Origin: Lolium rigidum
Taxonomy: Eukaryota; Streptophyta; Magnoliopsida; Poales; Poaceae
Length of the DNA stretch: 64,000 nucleotides
NCBI RefSeq assembly: GCF_022539505.1
Contig: NC_061510.1
Location: forward strand, 273,057,687 to 273,121,686
Direction: 5' to 3'
Positions within the stretch are counted from its first letter, which is position 1, and each line of letters starts with the position of its first letter. The notes beneath the pieces were generated by a model, which had not been told where the DNA came from, did not search any database, and was given only the letters and a program-made list of their open reading frames with translations. Positions 34,511 to 46,691 of this stretch are shown here, one piece after another. A program made the translations under genes and the position numbers.

Positions 34511-35279
34511 TTCTACCTATCAGATGTGTGGTACTGTCAGAAACATGACTGTGTGCTAATTTTTTTACAGGATTGCATTGGGGCTATTGATGGTACTCAT
34601 GTCACTACAAAGGTACTAAGATCAATGTCTGCAGCATTCTGCGGGAGGAAGCACTACACCAGCCAGAACGTGCTAGCAGCTGTGGATTTCGATATGAGGT
34701 TCACCTACGTGCTTGCTGGGTGGGAGGGTTCAGCTCATGATGCGAGCATCCTGGCCGACAACTTGTCAAGGTCTGATGGGTTGCAAATCCCTGAGGGTAA
34801 GTTCTACCTTGGAGATGTTGGATATGCATGCCGACCTGGAATTCCGCCTCCGTTCAGGAAAACAAGGTACCACCTCAACGTGTTCTCTGCGAAGCACTGA
34901 CCTCTGAATGGGAGAGAGTTGTTCTCAGACACTCAAGCCTTAGAGTCACCATTGAGAGGGTCTTTGCTGCACTGAAAAATAGGTTCAAGGTCCTTGACCA
35001 GAAACTGTTCCACATGTTTGACACTCAGGTAAAGTTGGTCCTTGCTTGCTGCATTCTTCACAACTGGATCCTAGGTTGGGGCAAGGATGACTTCTTCAAA
35101 GAGGTTGTCACTTTTGATGAAGCGGAGACCGGCCATGGCGTGGACGCATGCGACAATGATGCCTGGAACGTGAAGAGGCAAGAGTGGGCAGACGCAATGT
35201 GGGAAGTCAGAGGCAACACCACCATCTGAGAAGAAGTGAAGAAGAAGTGAAGAAGTGAAGAAGAAGTGAAGAAGAAGAA
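34511..35279 (+). mobile_element. PIF/Harbinger transposon fragment between T1 and solo LTR T2
   Basis: Carries the 3' part of a Harbinger-type transposase gene. Its left side is cut by T1 and its right side by T2 at 35280, beyond which it may continue at 47889. A GAAGAAGTGAAGAAG purine repeat (35228-35279) follows the stop codon. Confidence 0.7.
34571..35229 (+). pseudogene. PIF/Harbinger (HARBI1-type) transposase, 3' part, broken
   Basis: A DDE transposase domain of the Harbinger family (DDE_Tnp_4), which cuts and pastes elements flanked by a 3-bp TWA duplication. An intron acceptor TTTTTTTACAG precedes 34571. The exon opens with DCIGAIDGTHV (first catalytic Asp), then GWEGSAHDASILAD (second Asp), FYLGDVGYACRPG, and, in a second frame, RVTIERVFAALKNRF (catalytic Glu) and LACCILHNWI. 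A TGA at 34898-34900 and a frameshift near 34921 separate the two parts, so the copy is dead though all three catalytic residues are visible. The reading ends at TGA 35227-35229. The 5' exons are lost behind T1. The companion Myb-like ORF of this superfamily is not seen in the window. Confidence 0.8.
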
Positions 35280-38007
35280 TGTAACATCCCAACTTTTCAA
35301 ATCAATGAAGAAGACCAATTCCCTTTTTCAAATTTTGGAGCCAACAAAAACTTAAATTGAATTGCTTTGTGTGCATAGTGATCATGCATGTATGTTGTGT
35401 TTTTGCTAAGATTGTTGTGTGAAGTGTTTGGAAATGTTCCTAAACCCTAAACCTTGCTCTTTGGAGGCAACAAGAAACAAAGCAAAAGAATAATAAAATA
35501 AAAGAAAAAGCATATGTGAGCATATAGCCATATTTGCAAATCTTGGCCTATGCCATTTTTACTTTAGCTAAATGGTTTGAAACCATTACTAGACTCAACT
35601 TAACACTCAAGCAACCTAACATAATGACCTTTGGTCAAAGAAAATCAAAACAAAAAAAGAAAATGAAAAACCCTAACACATGTGATAATGGTCACTTGTG
35701 AAAATTTTAACATGATACCCACTTTGGACCCCTGTGGTTATTATTTTCTAAACTAAACCTTCTCATATTTTTGCACAAATCTATAGTAATCATAAAAGTG
35801 AACCAATTGGTGTTGACCAACCTTGCTGGTTCATTTTCAAATTCTTATTTTGAGCATTCAAAGTGGCAACTTTGAAACAGATTATAGATCTTCCCAAATT
35901 TGAATTTCACCAAACCACCTCCAATTTTTCAAACCAAGGACATCACCGGGTGTCAAACATTATTAGAATCACACCCAAGAAAAAGTTTGGCAAAATTCAA
36001 TATAAATGTTCTTGCGTCCATTTTATCAAACACTTGGTGGGCATGAATCTGCTATGAGCCTACACCCTATTATCCTTTGGATTTTTGCCTAAACCAGAGA
36101 TCAATTGTGATCATTAATGTACTTCTTCACCCCCTGGACCAAACCATGCACTTGCAAGTAATGATCAAAGCAAGGATTGGACCAAACCATGGCCATGCCG
36201 TGGGCATGCCACTCCACCATGCCACTCATCACCCTGCCCTCTCCTCTCACCTCAACCATGTCCTGGAGACTCCCCTCTCTCCCCTGATCATGACCACGCC
36301 ATCCCTTGGGCAAGGAGAGACGCGCACAGCCTAGCACCGTACGCGCCCCGGACGCCCAGTGATGCCAGCGCGTGCACGCTCACGACGCACGGATGCGCCA
36401 GAGCACGAGCTCGCCCCGTCGCCTCAGTCCTCCCCTTGACCTCTGCCTCTGCCCAGAGCATCACCACGACACCAGCAACGCGCCAAACATGCCCTCTATC
36501 TCCCCCGTGCCCTGTCGCCGTCGTCCTCGTCGACGACTTCCGCCGGACCAGTGGCAGACGACGAAGCCTCCCGAGCCATCTCGTCCACCTTTTTCTGCGC
36601 CATCAAGCACTCGATGATCGCCATGATGCCAGCAACCACACGCCATCCTCGGCTTGCCCCTTCGCAGCCCAGAGAGCCGTCGCTATGATCGCCACCGTGA
36701 ACCCCCGCAGCACCCCTTGCCCGCTATAAATAGAGCACACCCCGGCGCTCATTCTCCACACCAATCTCCTCCTCTCCTCTCCCTGATCCTCCTCGAGCAC
36801 CGCCACGTCTCAATTTAGCACGTAGCCACTCAATCGTTCGCCGGAGCGCCGCCAGTACTGCTGCAAGCTCGCCGGAGATTGGAGCCACCCCAGGAGCTGC
36901 CGCCGGTACCAGGAGCTTCGCCGTCGTCGACAATGTCGCTCTGCATCAACGCCGATCATCGCCGGACCACCGGTGAGCCGCCGACCCCCTAGGTTCGCCG
37001 CTAGTAGGTTTCGTGCTCGTCGTCGACGATGACGAGCCTCGACCGTTAGATCTGGATCTAATCCTACGGTCCACCGCTAGCGTACCGATTCGGTATTTAA
37101 ATAGCCGCTGACAGGCGGGACCCATTGTCAGGCAGCCCACGCGTGCGAGACGCGCAGCTGGGCCTGCCCGTTTCTTTTTCTCTCTCTGGCCCAGTTTCGT
37201 TTCCCGCCGAAGCCCAATGATTTGAATTAGTTTATTTCGTTTTAACTCAAATTCAATACTGGTGCTATGTTGGAAATTGAATAAAATCAATTCTACAAAT
37301 CCAATTTGAGTGATTCCAATTTTGTGTGAAAGTAGATGAAAATATCTAGCCAACCCCACTGGTCTCAACCCTTGATTCAATATATATCACTTGCAACAAA
37401 AAAACAAGGCAGTACCTTTTCAAAATTCAAACATTTATTAAAAATCAACCATAATGAATTTTGAGGTGTTTCCAATTCTCATAATTCACATTTCAAAATC
37501 TCTATGAGATTATGCAAAAATATGACATGGTTGTTTCAAATGATAATGGGCTAGAATCAAATAATGGCTATGTAGTCATTTCTAGCTCGTTTAAATTATT
37601 TCAAATTTAGTATTTCAAATCTATGAGATGTAGCATCTCATTTAAATCACTTTCCCAAGTAATTTGATGTGAGGTGACGACCTTAGTTGCATGGCCTCAT
37701 ATTCTCTTATTTGAGGATATTAAATCTTAGTAATTTTCAATGAGAGGAAATTATTTTCCTAACACTAAATAAGAAAACCCTAGTATGATGTTGAGTGATG
37801 ATTTTGATGATGATAGATCATCTTGAGTGAGCCATTAAGGCTAAGTAGTCTCCTTAAGTATTGTTTGGTGATTGTTACCTCGTATTCGTTTATAGACGCT
37901 AGTACTGAAGGCTACGAGGAGGAGGAGGTCTTCTACGAAGAAGTGGAGGAACACTTTGATCAATACACCAACCAAGGCAAGCTCTACTAATGCCAAACTA
38001 CTAGTGC

Positions 38008-38012
38008 AAGAC
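38008..38012. repeat. Target-site duplication of H, left copy
   Basis: AAGAC, repeated at 45096-45100 directly after H. Confidence 0.9.
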
Positions 38013-39168
38013 TGTTATCACCAGATTTTGGCCAAATCAGGAGATAGGCCGTAAGTGAGATGGGCTTAAAGGATCTACGCGTGGAGGATCTCTGAAGCGG
38101 CCTTGCACGAGACTTTGGGCTAAATTGCCCGTGTATCTGTATTATAGTAGATCGCATCTTAGTTTAGAAGTTAGAGTGTAACCCGTGCACGGTTCGGTGC
38201 ACGCCTGAATTAGAAAGTCCCCCGGACTATAAATATGTATCTAGGGTTTATGAAATAAACAACAATCATCGTTCACAACAAAAACAAACCAGGCGCATCG
38301 CCACCCCTTCTTCGAGGGTTTCCTTCCGGGTAAGCATCATGCTGCCTAGATCGCATCTTGCGATCTAGGCAGTACGCGTTTATTCGTCTACCTTGTGCTA
38401 CTCGTGCTGAAGCGTTGTTGATGGCGAGTAGCACTACCTATCTTAGGTGTTTTGGGGCTTGCATTGATGCTTTTCTTATGCATATCTGCTTAGCAATGCC
38501 GTCCCTTGACACCTAGCTTCCCTTACGCCTCTCTGGGCATAAGGGCAGCATCTTGCTTGTTCGGTACTTAGTAGATCCGATCTGTTATAGTTTCTCCTTG
38601 TTCTGCAAGGATTAGTTTAATATCTGCATGATTAGGCCTTATGCTGGGGTTGGAGGATCCGGTAGTGCGCTAGGTGCCGTTTACCGTTCCTATAAGGGAT
38701 GTTCCGGGAATTAACGTAATGTTGGTTTTCAGGCCTCTTCTAGGGATAGTTTTCATCATCTTTCGTATCTGCTAGGCCCAACTACGCGTAGGATGTTCCG
38801 GTTATGCGGTGAAAACCCTAAACTGTCGTAGATTGGTTTAGCTTTGTGTTGATCAAGCAGGATCCCCATGTCATTGCCAATCCAGCGTGAACCATGGGGT
38901 GATCGGCTCTTTGAGCCGATCCACAGGGCAACCTGAGAGCCGATAGGGCTCGTATTTAATGTTTACGTGTCTACCATGCAGGAACAATCGAAGCAATCTA
39001 ACACCTTCCTGATCGGGTCTAGGTCAGGTGGCACGCCCTTGCAACCGCCAGGACGTGTGCAGGAAACTTGCGGGACGACGCGAGGTGCTAGGGTCCACTA
39101 AGCGGCCTTGGGAGCCTCCCGGCTCTTCGTGTTGCTCACTGCTCGCCGGTGAGTTTTGGCAGGCAACA
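38013..39168 (+). repeat. 5' LTR of H
   Basis: 1156 bp, TGTTATCACC...GGCAGGCAACA. TATA box 38227-38237, leader hairpin 38341-38373, and possible leader intron 38330-38981. Confidence 0.95.
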
Positions 39169-39173
39169 CATTC

Positions 39174-39190
39174 TGGCACGCCCGGTGGGA
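39174..39190 (+). other. Putative primer-binding site of H
   Basis: TGGCACGCCCGGTGGGA begins 5 nt after the LTR. It has the TGG start expected of a PBS; I could not assign the tRNA with confidence. Confidence 0.6.
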
Positions 39191-39229
39191 CAATCTTCGA
39201 CAACATCCACGTCAACACATGCGTCCGAG

Positions 39230-41849
39230 ATGGCGGACGAACCGATCAAGTACGAGGATCTCCCTGCGGAACACAAGAAGAAATACGATGAGCTGAAGGC
39301 CATCTGTGAAGCCGAACTCATCGGCTCCTTTGAGAAGACCCGGTCGCACGGCATCAGGTTTAAAGGATTCACTCCCCAAGGCGTTCTTGATGGTTTGGAT
39401 CTGTCTGTCCCTACGGAGGAACGTACCAGAGCCCTGCGGCAGGAAATCAACTACGTTGTGGCTCATTCGCTGCATCGGCATTCCGAGAGCCTCGGTGAAT
39501 ACTTTGGAGCGCGTCGCGCTTCATGTGGTCCAAGAAATCATGAAGCATCGGTACTCCCCTCGGGACCTGTGCTAGGGACTCACCGGGGAGAGATGCAACT
39601 CCACACCAGGCCACCATTGCCGTACGCGATGGCAGCTCCACAACAACAAGGTTCACCGGCATACGTTGTCTACAAGGTTGGAGGTGATCCTGGCGACTAT
39701 CAATTCCTATATGAGCCGCCCAAGGAGATCCCACATGGATACGTGTGCACATACGTGCCGGACTGCAACAACTGGACGCAAGCGATCCAGACTCCAACAG
39801 GAGGGATTGCCGGAGCAGGAGCAATTGTTACGGCAGGAGGGATGGCTGCAGCAGCAGGGGGTTTGGGATCAGACGCTGAGAAACAAGCGTGGCTAGCTAA
39901 ATACGCCACTGCACCAAGTCCTGAAAGCTCAACTGCTACAGCTTCCACCGTGGATCAGATCAGTGCAGTCTTGAGAGACCAGTTCGGCATCCTGCCGAAG
40001 AAGAAAATAATCGGCTACTCCAAGCCGTATCCCAACGAGTTCGACCTGATCCCGCTGCCACCTAAGTATCGGCTCCCTGACTTCACAAAATTCAGTGGAT
40101 CAGAAGGATCTAGCTCCATCGAGCACGTGAGCCGATACTTGGCCCAGCTAGGCATGGTTTCGAGCATCGGATCAGCTGCGGGTGAGGTTTTTCGCGCAAT
40201 CTCTCACCGGTCCAGCTTTTGGGTGGTACACCTCGTTGCAGCCAAATTCAGTTCGATCATGGAAGCAACTGGAAGAGCAGTTTCACACACAATATCATTC
40301 AGAAGCTACTGAAGCTGGCATTGCCGATCTGACCCAGGTTCGGCAAAGGCGAGGAGAGACAGTATCTGAATACATTCAACGTTTCAGAACTGTCAAGAAC
40401 CGATGTTATTCGGTTCATTTGTCTGAGAAAGAAGCAGTCGAGCTGGCCGTGGCAGGCCTCGCAGCGCCACTCAAGGATCTGACGTTCCAAGTGGAGTACA
40501 ATTCGTTGGCACACATGGTCCAGAGACTAACGTTGTATGAACAACGCCACCCAGAACTGTACCAAGACAAGTACAAGCGCACGATAGGCCTGGTCGATGC
40601 TGAGGCGGATGAGGATCCTTCCGAAGATCAGGAAGTCGCGGTGGCTGAATGGGCTCGGCCGGCAGTACCTGTGTCCTGCAAATGGGTGAATCAACCAGGG
40701 CCGCCAAGAGGGTTTGACTTTGATTTGAGCAAAGCTAAGCAGATTTTTGATTTGCTGCTGAAGGAGAAACAGTTGAAGTTACCCGAAGGCCACAAAATCC
40801 CCACGTCACAGGAGATGAACGGTAGGCCATACTGCAAATGGCATCACACGTTCACTCACGCCACCAACGACTGCAAAGTATTGCGCGCACAGATTCAAAT
40901 GGCGATAGAATCAGGCCGATTAACTTTCGGACAATTTGCTATGAAGGTTGACACACGTCCGTTCCCTGGCGTCAACATGGTGGATCTTAGCCACTCCATA
41001 GGGCGCAAGCCAGAGTTTTCCTTTGATGTCAGCATGGCAGGGCTTGTAAATCGCCATAGCAAAGAAAAATCAGAGAGCAGCCACTCCCATGGCAAGGATA
41101 AAGAGGAGTCCGATCCACGCGACCGGCCCAATGATGATGATAGACGGTACCTAACCGAAGAGGAGGTGAGAAGCGTGCGGTATCAACGTCCACTCTCCGC
41201 ACATCTCCTTAACAAATATGAACAACAGTATGACCGACGTCGGCGCTACGACGTAGATGATGAGAGACATCGTCGGTCTGATATTGAGGACAGGAGGTAT
41301 CGTCGGCATGACAGAAACAACAACGGGTACGAGCTTCACGCTAGAGGGAGGTCAAGGGAGCAAGATGACATGGATAGGCATTGGGACTGTCCGTTCTTTA
41401 AACATTGCTGGGACTCAGGAATGAGCCGATTGCCAACAATCGAGAACTGCCCAGAATGCAGACAGCGAAGGAAAGGGACAAACAAGGTTTCAGTGTTCAA
41501 GCGTCTAGGGCCTCTCCCACCTCCGAACAAGCGAGCTGAGTCATCTCAAGAAGAAGACTTCGAGGAGTCAGATGGTGAAGAAGATAGGTGTCACCGGCCA
41601 AGGTGGTGCCCAGATGGACTCAGCCATGCTCAGAAGCGTAGGGTGCAGCGGCTACGAAACCTGGAGGAAGCCGAGGCACAGTACCTGTACACGTTGAGAA
41701 AAGGGCGGCCCGATCTGGCCGTGAAAATTCAGCAAACATTGGAGACAGAGGCGCGCCCGCCGAAGAAAGTGTGGCGCCCTAAACAGACAAAAGCCGATGC
41801 AGAGGCATCGGCTGATACAAACATAGTGTCCATGATCCTGACGGAGTAG
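39230..41849 (+). pseudogene. gag: gag of element H with about three frameshifts
   Basis: A Gag-type protein of about 870 codons starting at ATG 39230 (MADEPIKYED), 40 nt after the putative primer-binding site. The frame is open to about 39485, runs in another frame to about 39555 (VNTLERVALHVVQEIMKH), returns to the first frame, and shifts again near 40155-40165. From there it is open to TAG at 41847-41849. The Gag capsid-type motif lies at about 40180-40530 (FFAQSLTGPAFGWYTSL, GETVSEYIQRFR). Further on are zinc-finger-like Cys/His clusters (YCKWHHTFTHATNDC near 40835; DCPFFKHCWDSGM...CPEC near 41390-41460) and a long Arg/Asp-rich segment. No protease or polymerase follows. In this copy it is a pseudogene although the LTRs are young, so it may have been copied with another element's proteins. 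Confidence 0.8.
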
Positions 41850-43220
41850 CAAGGTCCAAGACAATGGACGTACGTGGCGAGGCCGATCCCTGCGATCGGC
41901 CCCAAAAAATGGAAAGCAGAAATCTCATCTCAAGCATGCCACGTAGCTACAGTAAGAAATCAAGACATGGTAAAGCTTCACTAAGCATTCCAATGGAGAA
42001 GGAGGCCGTTTCTAGCAATCGGCCAAAATTATCCTCGACATATGTTTTTGCCTGGGTTCAGCATTGATCTAACAGGGAATGCCTGAAGAGCCGATACCCT
42101 CAATTACTTGAAAGAATCGGCTCGGGGGGCACCTAGGTGGATAAAACACGAGGATATGAAGTTTGAAGTGGCTTTCAGATGCCCAACAGCCCAAGATATA
42201 TTCTTTGATGATGATGGGTATTGAAGTATGGGGGCCGATACATAAATCGGCCGTAAAAAATTAAAATTTTAAGCACAGCCGATGCGCAGACATCGACTTA
42301 AGGATAGAAAGCCGATGCATGGCCATCGACTCAAGAGGAACAAACTGTTATAAGCAGAAGCCCAATGGAGCAGGTGTCGAGTTACGAGGAGAGGCTCTAC
42401 TGGATGAATTCCTTCTCAAGGCCTCCAACTCCTTCTGCAAACCTCCGAGTTCAGCAGTGCCAGTATAAGCGTGCAAATCAGGTTAAGGGTGGGTTGCATC
42501 AATCTGCCAAAGGTGAGGAGCCGATCTGATCAGCAAGACGCAAGAAGTGAACTGGAGAAGCTCGGGGGGCAGCTCACCCTGAAGGGTCTCAGCTCTGGGG
42601 AGCCGATTTTGTTGGAATCGGCTGGCTCTGCATTATAACTTGGAAGCCTATGATGGCACATTTGGGCTGGCTCACTACTTTTCTCGCCTGGACTGAGGAT
42701 CGGGGGGCAACTGACTCGGTAGATACTCTGTTCTTAAAAAGCCGATTGAGATTTTATCGGCTGACCCTGCATCATAAGCTTCTGCAGAAGTGGTGGGCTG
42801 TTGCAAAAGAAGATCACCAGAGCTGCTGGAAGGAATCTGAAAGGAGAGCCATCATCATCTACCGGGTCTGGGTCGTCCTGTTGCTGCAAATCACGGCTGG
42901 GTCGAGATGTGTCGCGACGACTGAAGAGTATGCATCCTTGATAAGTAATAACGTTAAGGATCTTACAGAATTCAGGCTTTGGTCACTTGAAATAATCAAG
43001 GAGTACAAAGTATCGTGATCAGTTAAAGACCGATACGCTGCTATCGGCTCTTTGCGTGGAGACTTACTTTGGCAATCGGCGAAACGGGTAAAGGGACATA
43101 ATCGGCTGAGAAATGTCTTCTTCATTAATAAGAGAGGATTTTTACAATGAAGAGCCGATTGCTCAAGAAAGGAAGAACAAAAGAAGAGCTGATTGCTCAG
43201 GGACTACTAATCCTATATTG
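41850..43220 (+). repeat. Non-coding 3' region of H, rich in GCCGAT/ATCGGC dyads
   Basis: No reliable ORF. More than 15 GCCGAT or ATCGGC hexamers, several in inverted pairs, and three TCGGGGGGCA motifs (about 42121, 42561, 42699) each followed by a dyad. It corresponds to 1-498 of A0. Confidence 0.65.
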
Positions 43221-43649
43221 CTAATCCTCGCTAGCATCATCGTCGGCATCGGAGCTGCCGTCGGCGCTACCTCCGGAGACTTCCTCGTCGCTGCTGCCCC
43301 AGCCTTCGGCCGGAGCTTCTTCTTCCTCGTCATCATCATCATCCTCGCTGTCCGCCCAAGCGCGGAAGCGCTTCGCCGGCGGATACCCGGCGGAAGAGGG
43401 GGAATCATCCTCCTCCTCTTCTTCTCCTTCCTCGTCATCATCATCGTCCTCGCTGTCCACCCACATGCGGGAGCGCTTCGTCGGCGGGTACCTGGCGGGG
43501 GAGGAGGCCTCTTTCTTCTCTACTTCTTCTTCTTTCTCCTCCTTGTCGGAGGAGATGGGGCTCGCCCCGGAGTGGAGGTCGTCCTCACTTTTGTTCTTCG
43601 GCGAAGATTGGAGGGAGAGGCCTGAGGAGGTGGAAGAAGAGGAAGACAT
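43221..43649 (-). CDS. Antisense ORF of element H: acidic protein with repeated basic motif
   Basis: 142 codons on the strand opposite to gag, starting MSSSSSTSSGLSLQSS at 43649. The middle contains two copies of a unit, YPP(T/A)KR(S/F)R(M/A)W(V/A)DSEDDDDDEE, separated by an acidic run: a short basic, nuclear-signal-like motif followed by Asp/Glu. The related ORF in A0 (499-1014) shares the Ser-rich start, PPAKRF and acidic runs but is otherwise diverged. A TATA-like CTTTATTTATC lies about 85 bp upstream on the minus strand (near 43730-43740), so it could have its own promoter or be read from the 3' LTR in antisense. No known domain. Nuclear or chromatin interaction is inference from composition only. 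Confidence 0.6.
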   Translation of the reverse strand: MSSSSSTSSGLSLQSSPKNKSEDDLHSGASPISSDKEEKEEEVEKKEASSPARYPPTKRSRMWVDSEDDDDDEEGEEEEEDDSPSSAGYPPAKRFRAWADSEDDDDDEEEEAPAEGWGSSDEEVSGGSADGSSDADDDASED

Positions 43650-43915
43650 TGCTACAGGGGAAGAGGGTTTTTTGGGTGCTGATGGACAGAACAGAGCAGG
43701 GGGATGAAGCGGCGAACCGTTCGGCGCAGATAAATAAAGGGGTTGTGTTGGAGATTTAATGCCATAACGGTTCTCGAGGACATGGTGCCAAAACTGTCAA
43801 ATCGTGCAGAGAAGTTGGGAAGGCAAGTCGTCATGATGAAAAATACTGCGACGGTTCTGCTCTGCCACGACATGACCCCTCAAAGGAAAAACAGAGTGGT
43901 TTTGAAATTATCATT

Positions 43916-43935
43916 ACCAAAACCAGGGGGGAATG
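43916..43935 (+). other. Polypurine tract of H
   Basis: CCAAAACCAGGGGGGAATG directly before the 3' LTR. Confidence 0.8.
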
Positions 43936-45095
43936 TGTTATCACCAGATTTTGGCCAAATAAGGAGATAGGCCGTAAGTGAGATGGGCTTAAAGGATCTA
44001 CGCGTGGAGGATCTCTGAAGCGGCCTTGCACGAGACTTTGGGCTAAATTGCCCGTGTATCTGTATTATAGTAGATCGCATCTTAGTTTAGAAGTTAGAGT
44101 TTAACCCGTGCACGGTTCGGTGCACGCCTGAATTAGAAAGTCCCCCGGACTATAAATATGTATCTAGGGTTTATGAAATAAACAACAATCATCGTTCACA
44201 ACAAACACAAACCAGGCGCATCGCCACCCCTTCTTCGAGGGTTTCCTTCCGGTAAGCATCATGCTGCCTAGATCGCATCTTGCGATCTAGGAAGTACGCG
44301 TTTATTCGTCTACCTTGTGCTACTCGTGCTGAAGCGTTGTTGATGGCGAGTAGCACTACCTATCTTAGGTGTTTTGGGGCTTGCATTGATGCTTTTCTTA
44401 TGCATATCTGCTTAGCAATGTCGTCCCTTGACACCTAGCTGCCCTTACGCCTCTCTGGGCGTAAGGGCAGCATCTTGCTTGTTCGGTACTTAGTAGATCC
44501 GATCTGTTATAGTTGCTCCTTGTTCTGCAAGGATTAGTTTAATATCTGCATGATTAGGCCTTATGTCTGGGGTTGGAGGATCCGGTAGTGCGCTAGGTGC
44601 TGTTTACCGTTCCTATAAGGGATGTTCCGGGAATTAACGTAATGTTGGTTTTTAGGCCTCTTCTAGGGATAGTTTTCATCATCTTTCGTATCTGCTAGGC
44701 CCAACTACGCGTAGGATGTTCCGGTTATGCGGTGAAAACCCTAAACTATCGTATATTGGTTTAGCTTTGTGTTGATCAAGCAGGATCCCCATGTCATTGC
44801 CAATCCAGCGTGAACCATGGGGCGATCGGCTCTTTGAGCCGATCCACAGGGCAACCTGAGAGCCGATAGGGCTCGTATTTAATGTTTACGTGTCTATCAT
44901 GCAGGAACAATCGAAGCAATCTAACACCTTCCTGATCGGGTCTAGGTCAGGTGGCACGCCCTTGCAACCGCCAGGACGTGTGCAGGAAACTTGCGGGACG
45001 ACGCGAGGTGCCAGGGTCCACTAAGCGGCCTTGGGAGCCTCCCGGCTCTTCGTGTTTCTTAACCACTGCTCGCCGGTGAGTTTTGGCAGGCAACA
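43936..45095 (+). repeat. 3' LTR of H
   Basis: 1160 bp, near-identical to 38013-39168. TATA box 44150-44160. Followed by AAGAC (45096-45100). Confidence 0.95.
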
Positions 45096-46440
45096 AAGAC
45101 ACCATGGCACTAGTATTGTTGTTTAAAGTTTTATCTTCCCAAGTCCAACTTTTTATCTTACAAGCTTTTACTTTGATTACCAAGTCTTACTTGTTGTAGC
45201 TAATTTTGGGTCTAAGTGTAGAGTACCACAAGAGCGTCAAACTTAGCCTAGAAAGCTAAACTTTAGTTAGCACCCCTCATGACTAGTTGCTAGTGCTAAA
45301 ACTAAAATTGACTACTCTAGATGGGAACTTGTGAAGGAAAGGATTTCGAAAACCTTGGAATGTGGATTCATTCTATTGAAAGTTTTGAAGGTGAATATGA
45401 CCTTTGAATGAGAATGTGTAGTCGACAAAAACTGATGGTTGGGTGCAGATGCGATACCATTCTAATTTTAGAGTACGCCCACAATACCTGATTATGGGTT
45501 CCCTCTGAACAAGCGTCATAGAGGTTATGCCGAGGCTGCCTCCTTTGAAAGTGAAATGACGTGAAAAAGAGATGAATGTCCTACCCAAGCCCTGTGCGGT
45601 TCCTAGGATGGCAGTTTGCCATCACTAGGAGGCCAAGCTCATAGGGGAGGTGCCTATACTAGGGTATGTAAGTGAAAGGTTAATGGTTGATGATCTCGTA
45701 TACCGAGTTATGATGATTCAGTGGCTATCCTCGACGGATGTAATCAAAAGTTGTGGCACAAGAGTACGACCTCTGCAGAGTGTTAAACTATTCGAATAGC
45801 CGCGTCCGCGGTCATGGACAGTTGGATGGCCATATTGTTCCGTTGTCAGATGTTTTCTAAAAATAGATGGTGACTTGAAATGTGACTTTGACTTGATTCA
45901 CAACGGAGTTGTGGGAATGACACTAATGTTTCTACTTAAGTAGGTCTAGGGAAATAAAGAGTCTTAAATAGTAAGTGCTAATGAAATAAAACTGGCTTTG
46001 TGCAAATGAACCTAGAGCTTAGAACCCACTTAGAACTACTAGTAATTCTATTACTGTGAGTTTGCGTGTACTTTAAAAGTACTCATGGCTTTGTCCCTGG
46101 CTATTCAAATGGCTAGACTATGAAGATGAGAACTAGTACCCGGAAGGTGGACAGCAGGATGTCTACGATAACTAGGACTACCTCCTGACACTACTAGGAA
46201 AAGGGCAATCAGTGGCGCACCACTTTTACCCATCAGTGGCGCACTAGTGGTGCGCCACTGTTATCACGCCACTGCTAACTTTTAGTAGTGGCGCACTAGT
46301 GGTGCGCCATTGCTATTTGGCTTAGCAGATGGCGCACCGTGTAGTGCGCCACTACTAGGTTCATGGTGCGCCACTCCTAAACGTCTGAGGTGCGCCACTG
46401 GATAGAAAGAAGGTGCGCCACTACTAAAATTTGAAATTTC

Positions 46441-46473
46441 TAGATCTGGATCTGGATCTGGATCTGGATCTGG
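46441..46473 (+). repeat. GATCTG hexamer microsatellite
   Basis: About five tandem GGATCT/GATCTG units inside the CACTA element. Confidence 0.85.
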
Positions 46474-46691
46474 CACATTTCGTTTCGAATTTTTTTAGCT
46501 CGTTATTTTTTCTCGTTCTTGTTGCTAGAATTATTTTTGCAATGTTCATTCTCATTTTTCTTAGCCTAGCCGCCGGTGGTGATGGATGAGGGACGTAGGA
46601 GAGGTGAAGATAGGTGAGGAGATGTAGGAGAGGATGAACAAGAGGACGAAGGATGGAAGTAATGGAGGAGGTCACCGGAGCTCGACATAGT

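Larger units (their letters stand above)
38013..45095 (+). mobile_element. Element H: complete non-autonomous Tat/Retand-like Ty3/Gypsy element
   Basis: 7083 bp with both LTRs, AAGAC target duplication, primer-binding site, broken gag (39230-41849), a 1.4-kb dyad-rich non-coding region, a minus-strand ORF (43221-43649) and a polypurine tract. The LTRs differ at about 20 positions by eye (near 98% identity), so insertion is fairly recent. There is no protease, reverse transcriptase or integrase. The antisense ORF before the 3' LTR fits the Tat lineage. Confidence 0.9.

Noticed and set aside
34511..35279. Internal region of an element with T1 LTR2 and T2 as its two LTRs
   Set aside because: No primer-binding site follows 34510 and T2 has its own flanking AAGAA. 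Kept as a caution because the target is a purine repeat.
43113..43707. Plus-strand hydrophobic ORF (170 codons) suggesting a membrane protein
   Set aside because: Its Leu/Ile/Val runs are the reverse complement of Glu/Asp-rich codons of the antisense ORF; no counterpart motif in A0.
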